Shown: piece by piece, positions 1 through 4,130 of the stretch
How the letters are laid out: every line of letters begins with the position of its first letter
Numbering within the stretch: position 1 is the stretch's first letter
Source: Kiritimatiellia bacterium
Lineage (GTDB): Bacteria > Verrucomicrobiota > Kiritimatiellia > UBA8416 > SLMC01
NCBI GenBank assembly: GCA_007133745.1
Contig: SLMC01000008.1
Location: 1-6,963 of the forward strand
Direction: 5' to 3'
Length of the DNA: 6,963 bases
Notes under the pieces: model-generated
Told to the model about the DNA's origin: nothing
Seen by the model: only the letters and a program-made list of their open reading frames with translations
The model's database searches: none
Program-made: the position numbers and the translations under genes

Positions 1-259
1 AAGTCGGGAACCTTGTTCTGTCCTTGCTCAACTCGGGCGCTGAGTGGGATTTGCCTGTAGCCAGCCGCCAATCTCTGCGTCCGCCGGGACGAGCCCGGCG
101 GGGCGCTGGCGTACTGACGGGTCCAATGCCCATGAACGGTTACGAAAAATCAGCGCCTAATGTGGAACCGGCTCAATGAGGAAGGCCCCCTAAACGGGCC
201 TTAAGCGCACTCTTACTCGTCACCCTTGCTTAGATACATTTAGACCAGGAAATGCACGG
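1..259. other. Left-edge region with nested inverted repeats, no recognised gene
   Basis: I see no recognisable gene here. There is a strong hairpin at 81-101: an 8-bp perfect stem, ccgccggg (81-88) with cccggcgg (94-101), and loop acgag. It is enclosed by an outer pairing of gccagc (60-65) with gctggc (105-110), so a folded RNA is possible. A plus-strand frame is open from the window edge (base 3) to a TGA at 177-179. Its tail reads GPMPMNGYEKSAPNVEPAQ, loosely reminiscent to me of the start of some group II intron reverse transcriptases (an MNGYEKSD-like start), but it stops at once. This could be an RNA gene, a retroelement remnant or plain spacer. Confidence 0.3.
182..202. terminator. Hairpin downstream of trxA, possible transcription end
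   Basis: A 7-bp perfect stem, aaggccc (182-188) with gggcctt (196-202), encloses a 7-base loop. It lies 58 bases past the thioredoxin stop codon in the direction of transcription, where the end of the pyrH-frr-trxA unit would be expected. No clear T-run follows on either strand, so it is a weak intrinsic terminator at best. It could instead serve a plus-strand transcript coming from the left. Confidence 0.35.
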
Positions 260-589
260 TCACAGATACGCCGCCAGCTTGTCCATCAAGTCGGCCTTGC
301 TCATGGCGCCCACCATTTGCGCCTGGACGGCGCCGTTTTTGAATACCAGCAAGGTCGGCACCGACCGGATACCGAACTCGGCGGCCAGTTCCTGATTCTT
401 GTCCACATCGACCTTGGCGATTTTCAGTTTGCCGGCCAGCGCCTCGGCAACCTCCTCAAGCACAGGCGCAATGGCCCGGCACGGTCCGCACCATTCCGCC
501 CAGAAATCGGCCAGCACGAGCGTATCGGCCTCTATCACTTCGCTATTCCAGTTCTCGGCGGTAATTTTCACAATATGGGCATCGGACAT
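260..589 (-). CDS. trxA: Thioredoxin
   Basis: A 109-residue classical thioredoxin, a cytoplasmic protein-disulfide reductase that receives electrons from thioredoxin reductase and serves ribonucleotide reductase, peroxiredoxins and methionine sulfoxide reductases. The redox motif WCGPC is at residues 33-37 with cysteines 34 and 37. The buried aspartate is D28 (in ADFW) and the cis-proline is P78 (in RSVPTLLVFKNG). Length and motif spacing match bacterial TrxA over the whole chain and there is no signal peptide. The ATG at 589 has an AAAGGA ribosome binding site (597-602) 7 bases upstream. The gene starts 70 bases after the stop of the repeat protein at 660-1823 on the same strand and is probably the last gene of the pyrH-frr unit. 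The identification is secure; which electron partners it serves cannot be read from sequence. Confidence 0.96.
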   Translation of the reverse strand: MSDAHIVKITAENWNSEVIEADTLVLADFWAEWCGPCRAIAPVLEEVAEALAGKLKIAKVDVDKNQELAAEFGIRSVPTLLVFKNGAVQAQMVGAMSKADLMDKLAAYL

Positions 590-659
590 AAGGGTTTCCT
601 TTCAGTTTGATACCACCGGGCGAAGGCCGGGAACTCCACACTTACGCGGATATACACAC

Positions 660-1823
660 TTACTGCCGAGGAGGCGGCAATTTGCCCGGCCAACCCAGGT
701 CTGGACCTTCAACAGCGTAAGACAGTTGCGTGAAGGAAGAATTGGGGCCGAACGCCTGCGCGGAAAACATATAGATGCCAACCATAATGACCAGCAAGGT
801 CAAAATGGCGAATATGGGGAATACCACGTGCGGTTCGTCCGCGCGAACAACAGGTACAGATGACATAGGGACGCCTGCGGGCGTCTTAACCATCGGGCCT
901 CTGGCCGTCGTTGCGATACGACTGGGGGCCGGAGCAGCGCCCGGCTGCTGTGTAGGACGTTTGACCCGTATGGTCTTGCGCTGGGTCGGCGACGATTGAG
1001 TCGGCTGGACAGGCGGCATTTCCAGCCTGGACGTTTCCTCAAGCTTCGCGGCTGGCGCCGCCGGCTGCCGGTCCGTTGCCGTTCCGGGCATGGCAGACTT
1101 CGGGGTTACCTTCACTGTCGCCGCTTCGCTAGGCCGTTTAAGCCGAATCGTTTTCGGACGCGGAGCGGCGGACGCGTCTTCGGACGTCTCCTGATCGGAA
1201 GACATGGCCGCTTCCAGAGAAATACGCGACGTTTTCTTTTTTTCCCCGAAAGGATCGGTTGCCTCGGCCAAGACGCCGGGCTCGGCCACTTTCTGCGTCT
1301 GGGCCGTGGCTGATTTCGGACGAATGCGAATAGTTTTCACCGGGCCGTCGGACGACGGGGTCGACCGAACCGTCGGCGCTTCCGCAGCAGCCGCCAAGGG
1401 TATCTTGGACGTCTCTTTCTTTTTCTCAAAAGACGGCGCGCCCGTTGGCGCCATAGGCTGGGCCGTCGCCGGAGCAGCCGGTCTCGAGGCGGCCGAGGGC
1501 GGCTTCGGAGTCATGGCCGACGGGACTTGCGTTTGGGCTTTTGGAATTTGAATGTGTACCGTTTGACTGTCGGAAGACGCCACAGTCGACATCCGCGGAG
1601 CTGGCGAGGGCGATGTGGAGGCGCCCGGCGATGTGGAGGCGCCCGGCGTCGCCACACGGGGCTTGAGCGGAATGGGGGCTCCGGGAGCCGAAGTCGGAGT
1701 CAACTTGGGAATCACGGGCTGGGCCTTCGCGCTGTCGTCGCCAAGCGCGATTTTCTTGCGGAGATCCAGCTTGGGAGGCAAAGAAGGGTTAGCTCCGTCT
1801 TTGGTTTCGGGATTGTCCGTCAT
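660..1823 (-). CDS. Pro/Ala-rich modular repeat protein with one C-terminal membrane segment, unknown function
   Basis: 387 residues; I do not recognise a named family. Residues 1-325 are low in complexity (Pro, Ala, Ser, Thr, Lys) and probably disordered. They hold three copies of a two-part module: an ETSRIxL-like piece (ETSKIPLAAA 137-146, KTSRISLEAA 197-206, ETSRLEMPPV 263-272) followed 20-27 residues later by a KTIRxKRP piece (KTIRIRPK 163-170, KTIRLKRP 224-231, KTIRVKRP 283-290). QTVHIQIPK at 87-95 looks like a degenerate fourth second half. The only hydrophobic stretch, about 332-356 (VVFPIFAILTLLVIMVGIYM), should be a transmembrane helix, leaving about 30 residues beyond it. With no signal peptide, a tail-anchored layout with a basic cytoplasmic N-terminal arm is likely. 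The ATG at 1823 has AAGGAGA (1833-1839) 9 bases upstream. The gene lies 71 bases after frr and 70 before trxA. A structural, scaffold or secretion-related role is possible, but nothing seen proves it. Confidence 0.8.
   Translation of the reverse strand: MTDNPETKDGANPSLPPKLDLRKKIALGDDSAKAQPVIPKLTPTSAPGAPIPLKPRVATPGASTSPGASTSPSPAPRMSTVASSDSQTVHIQIPKAQTQVPSAMTPKPPSAASRPAAPATAQPMAPTGAPSFEKKKETSKIPLAAAAEAPTVRSTPSSDGPVKTIRIRPKSATAQTQKVAEPGVLAEATDPFGEKKKTSRISLEAAMSSDQETSEDASAAPRPKTIRLKRPSEAATVKVTPKSAMPGTATDRQPAAPAAKLEETSRLEMPPVQPTQSSPTQRKTIRVKRPTQQPGAAPAPSRIATTARGPMVKTPAGVPMSSVPVVRADEPHVVFPIFAILTLLVIMVGIYMFSAQAFGPNSSFTQLSYAVEGPDLGWPGKLPPPRQ
1611..1646 (-). repeat. 18-bp perfect tandem duplication inside the repeat protein gene
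   Basis: Two identical adjacent copies of cgatgtggaggcgcccgg (1611-1628 and 1629-1646). On the minus strand they encode the doubled peptide GASTSP in the disordered N-terminal arm. Perfect identity points to a recent slippage duplication that keeps the frame. Confidence 0.9.
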
Positions 1824-1894
1824 AAGGCGCCCTCTCCTTCTTAATGATTCGATACGTGCAATCTACATGACAGGAGCAAAAACGTCAAGCCCAT

Positions 1895-2458
1895 TTATAC
1901 GGTCATGAGATTTTTTTCCTTTTGCGCCAGAAGTTCGTCAATTTTCGCGATCGTCTCGTCCGTCAATTTCTGGATGGTTTTCAGGCCATGTTCCCGGTCG
2001 TCCTCGGTAATGACGCCGTCTTTCTGAATTTTTTTGATGGTGTCATTGGCATCCCGCCGCACGTTACGCACCGCCACGCGGCTCTCTTCGGCCATGGTGC
2101 GGGCCACCTTGCTCATCTCGTCGCGCCGTTCCTGACTGAGTTCGGGGATGGGAATGCGTACGACGCGTCCGTCGTTCATGGGATTCACGCCGATATTCGC
2201 CGCTAGAATAGCCTTTTCAATGTCGGCCAGCGACGTCGGGTCGTATGCGCTGATCACAATGAGCCGGGGTTCGGGCGTGGCGATCGACGCCATTTCCCTG
2301 AGCCGGGTCGGCGTTCCGTAATACGGCACCTTGATGTTTTCCACAAGCGCCGGGTCGGCCTTGCCCGTGCGAAGACCGGAAAACTGTTCCTGCAGGAATT
2401 CAAGCGATTTCTCCATATGCTCTTCGGCATTCAAAAAAACGTCGTCCAGCGATTCCAT
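1895..2458 (-). CDS. frr: Ribosome recycling factor
   Basis: 187 residues, the usual length for this family (about 185). RRF works with EF-G and GTP to split the post-termination ribosome so that subunits, mRNA and tRNA are reused. Family signatures run along the chain: the N-terminal helix ending in LRTGKADPALVENIKVPYYG, TPTRLREMASI, a domain II segment with LIVISAYDPTSLADIEKAI, then NPMNDGRVVRIPIPELSQERR and the long C-terminal helix with AVRNVRRDAND and DDREHGLKTIQKLTD. The frame stays open further upstream, but the ATG at 2458 is the right start: it matches the family N-terminus (MESLDDVFLNAEEHMEKSLE) and has AAAGGAG (2465-2471) 6 bases upstream. The pyrH stop codon ends one base before it, so the ribosome binding site lies inside the last pyrH codons and translation is probably coupled. 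Confidence 0.97.
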   Translation of the reverse strand: MESLDDVFLNAEEHMEKSLEFLQEQFSGLRTGKADPALVENIKVPYYGTPTRLREMASIATPEPRLIVISAYDPTSLADIEKAILAANIGVNPMNDGRVVRIPIPELSQERRDEMSKVARTMAEESRVAVRNVRRDANDTIKKIQKDGVITEDDREHGLKTIQKLTDETIAKIDELLAQKEKNLMTV

Positions 2459-2459
2459 T

Positions 2460-3242
2460 TCAGACTCCTTTGCGATGAACGCTTGTTTGCGTAACTTTGC
2501 TGTCTTCGCAGACCCATGTGCCGATTTTCCTGCCCGCGACCACCCCTTCAATGCTTTTGGACGCGAAAAAGTCGAACACGATGATCGGGATGCGATTCTC
2601 CCTGCAAAGCGAAAACGCGGCGGCATCCATAACCTTGAGCGATTTACGCAAGGCTTCGGCATAGGTCAGCGTCGTGTAGCGACGCGCCGTCGGATTGCGC
2701 ATCGGGTCGGAGGAATAGATGCCATCCACCTTCGTCGCTTTCAGCAGCACATCCGCGCCGATCTCGCTGGCGCGCAGAGCGGCCGCCGTATCGGTGCTGA
2801 AGTAGGGATTGCCCGTCCCGCCCGCGAAAATAAGCACGCGCCCCTTGTCGAGATGGCGCAAGGCGCGACGCAGGATGAAGGGTTCGGCGACTTTCTGCAT
2901 CTCGACCGCCGTCATCAGGCGCGTCTCGAGACCCGCATGCTCCAGCGCATTTTGCATGGCCAGCCCGTTGATGATGGTCGCCAGCATGCCCATATAGTCG
3001 CCCGAGGTCCGGTCGATCCCCCGCATCTGGCCGCTGACGCCTCTGAAAATATTGCCGCCGCCAATCACCATCGACACCTGTGCGCCCATGCCGACAATGG
3101 TCTTGATGCGTTTCGCTATAACGCCGACAACATCGGGATCGATGCTCAGCTTCCGATCCGCGCTTTGAAAGGTTTCCCCGCTAAGCTTCAGTAAAATACG
3201 CTTGAACCGGGCTGTGGGGCGGGCCAATTTCTTTCGCCGCAT
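2460..3242 (-). CDS. pyrH: Uridylate (UMP) kinase
   Basis: 260 residues of the bacterial UMP kinase family (amino-acid-kinase fold), which phosphorylates UMP to UDP with ATP in pyrimidine nucleotide synthesis; the bacterial enzyme is typically hexameric, GTP-activated and UTP-inhibited. Visible motifs: KLSGE (19-23), the glycine loop GGGNIFRG (61-68), the UMP-site region RTSGDYMGMLAT (78-89), GGTGNPYFSTDTAA (141-154), the ATP-side motif KATKVDGIYSSDP (168-180) and DAAAFSLCRENRIPIIVFD (206-224). About 15 residues follow the usual C-terminal GT-x-V end, and these last codons carry the frr ribosome binding site. The frame continues upstream, but ATG 3242 has AGGAG (3248-3252) 5 bases upstream and the extra residues upstream are encoded by intergenic repeats. 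The pyrH-frr order is widespread in bacteria; rpsB-tsf, often just upstream, is not adjacent here. Confidence 0.97.
   Translation of the reverse strand: MRRKKLARPTARFKRILLKLSGETFQSADRKLSIDPDVVGVIAKRIKTIVGMGAQVSMVIGGGNIFRGVSGQMRGIDRTSGDYMGMLATIINGLAMQNALEHAGLETRLMTAVEMQKVAEPFILRRALRHLDKGRVLIFAGGTGNPYFSTDTAAALRASEIGADVLLKATKVDGIYSSDPMRNPTARRYTTLTYAEALRKSLKVMDAAAFSLCRENRIPIIVFDFFASKSIEGVVAGRKIGTWVCEDSKVTQTSVHRKGV
2465..2471 (-). promoter_or_regulatory. frr ribosome binding site embedded in the pyrH 3' end
   Basis: The minus strand reads AAAGGAG, then 6 bases, then the frr ATG. The same bases encode the last pyrH residues (K-G-V-stop), and the junction reads TGAAATG with one base between stop and start. 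This fixes the frr start at 2458 and suggests translational coupling. Confidence 0.85.
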
Positions 3243-3272
3243 AAATGCTCCTGTATAAAAATGGCTTTGCTT

Positions 3273-3297
3273 AAGGCGGGCTTCACCCGCAACCGAA
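3273..3297 (+). repeat. REP-like palindrome, copy 1 (upstream of pyrH)
   Basis: Sequence aaggcgggcttcacccgc followed by aaccgaa. The stem is gcggg (3276-3280) with cccgc (3286-3290) and the loop is cttca. It shares the pattern A-A-R-G-C-G-G-G-C-T, short loop, CCCGY-R-ACC-N-AA with two other sites in this window (6496-6521 on the plus strand, 3796-3819 on the minus strand). It lies in the pyrH 5' leader, about 31 bases before the start codon. Confidence 0.65.
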
Positions 3298-3306
3298 CGG
3301 CTGAAC

Positions 3307-3336
3307 CACGAATGAACACGGATACACACGAAGAAA
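3307..3336. repeat. Three 10-base units CACGRATRMA-like
   Basis: Three consecutive 10-mers: cacgaatgaa (3307-3316), cacggataca (3317-3326), cacgaagaaa (3327-3336). Read on the minus strand this gives the peptide FVCIRVHSWF, a string I recall from many dubious short predicted proteins. That suggests an intergenic repeat common to many genomes rather than coding sequence. Confidence 0.6.
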
Positions 3337-3561
3337 GGTGCGACAATTTTGCTGCGCATCTTATGACAACACAATCCGAGACTAATTTAACGATCAAAAG
3401 ACACCCTAACCTTAAATTTTGAAAAGGTAAAGCCGGAATTGCGAAAAAAAGACTTGTCTCGGAACATGAAATCGGTCAGTATGCGCGCTTGAGTCTTGAG
3501 ATAGAGTCTGAATCCGTAGGTTCTGTGCGATTTGCGTAGAAGATTTGGCGTGGCCTGTGGC

Positions 3562-3582
3562 TAGGGGTTAGGGGTTAGGGGT
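3562..3582. repeat. Three tandem copies of the heptamer taggggt
   Basis: Exact copies at 3562-3568, 3569-3575 and 3576-3582. The plus strand carries three runs of four G separated by three bases, one run short of a classical intramolecular G-quadruplex. Confidence 0.9.
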
Positions 3583-3592
3583 TAGTGCGGCC

Positions 3593-3613
3593 TCCGAGCG
3601 GGCTCGGATTTTT
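3593..3613 (+). terminator. Intrinsic-terminator-like hairpin
   Basis: A 6-bp perfect stem, tccgag (3593-3598) with ctcgga (3603-3608), has loop cggg and is followed directly by five T (3609-3613). This is the layout of a Rho-independent terminator on the plus strand. No plus-strand gene is seen to its left, so it may insulate tRNA-Ser from stray transcription or be a fossil. Confidence 0.45.
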
Positions 3614-3671
3614 CAGAGATACTGAGCCCCTTAATCTTTCGCCCTAATCTTTCGCCTTTGTCTCCGTTAGC

Positions 3672-3740
3672 GCCTTAATCACGCCGTCCTGCCGAAAAAA
3701 ACAAGACATTGGAGGCGTGATTGTTTGTGAGTGTGTGGGT
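3672..3740 (+). repeat. 69-base dispersed palindromic repeat, copy A
   Basis: Matches the reverse complement of 6521-6588 at 58 of 69 aligned columns by my hand count, with one gap. It has its own inverted repeat: aatcacgcc (3677-3685) with ggcgtgatt (3714-3722), enclosing a 28-base loop with an A-run and a weaker inner pairing (gtcctg with caagac). Such a stem-loop resembles a MITE-like or other dispersed extragenic element. No transposase is seen nearby. Confidence 0.75.
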
Positions 3741-3794
3741 GCGTGAGTGTGCGGGTGAAAGCTCACATACTCCCAAACCCACATACCCACACAC
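3731..3794. repeat. Long GT/AC-rich imperfect hairpin upstream of tRNA-Ser
   Basis: A perfect 10-bp base, gtgtgtgggt (3731-3740) with acccacacac (3785-3794), continues inward as an imperfect stem of GT-rich against CA-rich sequence, and gtga/tcac caps it near 3755-3766. It overlaps the end of repeat copy A and is missing from copy B, so it looks like a secondary expansion. Confidence 0.7.
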
Positions 3795-3795
3795 T

Positions 3796-3819
3796 TTGGT
3801 TACGGGCGCAGCCCGCTTT
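3796..3819 (-). repeat. REP-like palindrome, copy 3 (just before tRNA-Ser)
   Basis: On the minus strand it reads aaagcgggctgcgcccg followed by taaccaa. The stem is cgggc (3803-3807) with gcccg (3811-3815) and the loop is gca. It ends one base before the tRNA and holds the same position relative to repeat copy A as the hairpin at 6496-6521 does to copy B. Confidence 0.6.
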
Positions 3820-3820
3820 C

Positions 3821-3909
<89 letters not shown>

Positions 3910-3911
3910 TT

Positions 3912-4124
3912 ATGAGCTTCCATTACGTTTACATTATTGTCAGCCGGAACAGGCCTGAAAAATACTACATCGGCTTCACGGAAAACTTGGATGATCGGCT
4001 GCGCCACCACAACCATGGCGCCGTGCCGCCCGCCGGCCTTGCGCCGGTGGAGGCAAACGTTGAGGGGGGAGGCGCTGCGTCCTCCTCTCTCAAAAAAGGA
4101 TGCGGAGAACAAAGCCTACCCTGA
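3912..4124 (+). pseudogene. Truncated GIY-YIG nuclease reading frame abutting tRNA-Ser
   Basis: A 70-residue frame. Residues 1-37 match the start of small single-domain GIY-YIG nucleases: VYII where the family has its first beta strand (the GIY element), YYIGFTENLDDRL with the YIG element and the conserved arginine, then RHHNHGAVP. After that the family pattern is lost and the rest (PPAGLAPVEANVEGGG and on) is low-complexity. Family members usually run to about 80-100 residues and carry a later catalytic glutamate, which I do not find here, nor a good continuation in the other two frames. The ATG lies 3 bases after the tRNA CCA, leaving no room for a Shine-Dalgarno site, so normal translation is doubtful. 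The break falls almost exactly at a 22-base motif (4029-4050) that recurs inverted at 6796-6817. I read this as a remnant; nuclease activity is not expected. Confidence 0.65.
4029..4050 (+). repeat. 22-base hairpin motif shared with 6796-6817 (inverted)
   Basis: Identical at all 22 bases to the reverse complement of 6796-6817. The core is gccgg-cttgc-ccggc-like and forms a 5-bp stem with a 5-base loop. It starts where similarity to the GIY-YIG family ends and reads PAGLAPV in that frame. A looser relative may exist at 613-632 (ccaccgggcgaaggccggga) between trxA and its upstream gene. Confidence 0.6.
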
Positions 4125-4130
4125 ACATAA

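Larger units (their letters stand above)
3243..3820. other. Repeat-rich spacer of 578 bases between pyrH and tRNA-Ser
   Basis: I see no credible protein gene on either strand. From left to right it holds a REP-like hairpin (3273-3297), a 10-base periodic repeat (3307-3336), an AT-richer stretch without clear signals (about 3340-3555), G-rich heptamers (3562-3582), a terminator-like hairpin (3593-3613), a 12-base direct repeat taatctttcgcc (3632-3643 and 3645-3656), a 69-base dispersed repeat (3672-3740), a GT-rich hairpin (3731-3794) and another REP-like hairpin (3796-3819). The pyrH promoter should lie in the left part on the minus strand, but I cannot pick out convincing -35 and -10 boxes. 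Confidence 0.75.

Noticed and set aside
2459..2662. Upstream extension of frr to an ATG at 2662
   Set aside because: The extra residues are pyrH read in another frame and match nothing in the family; the ATG at 2458 has a good ribosome site and the normal N-terminus.
3243..3374. Upstream extension of pyrH to an ATG at 3374
   Set aside because: The added residues are encoded by intergenic repeats, and the ATG at 3242 has AGGAG at a proper distance.
3300..3800. A CRISPR array
   Set aside because: The short repeats here are adjacent or differ in length, and there is no regular repeat-spacer pattern.
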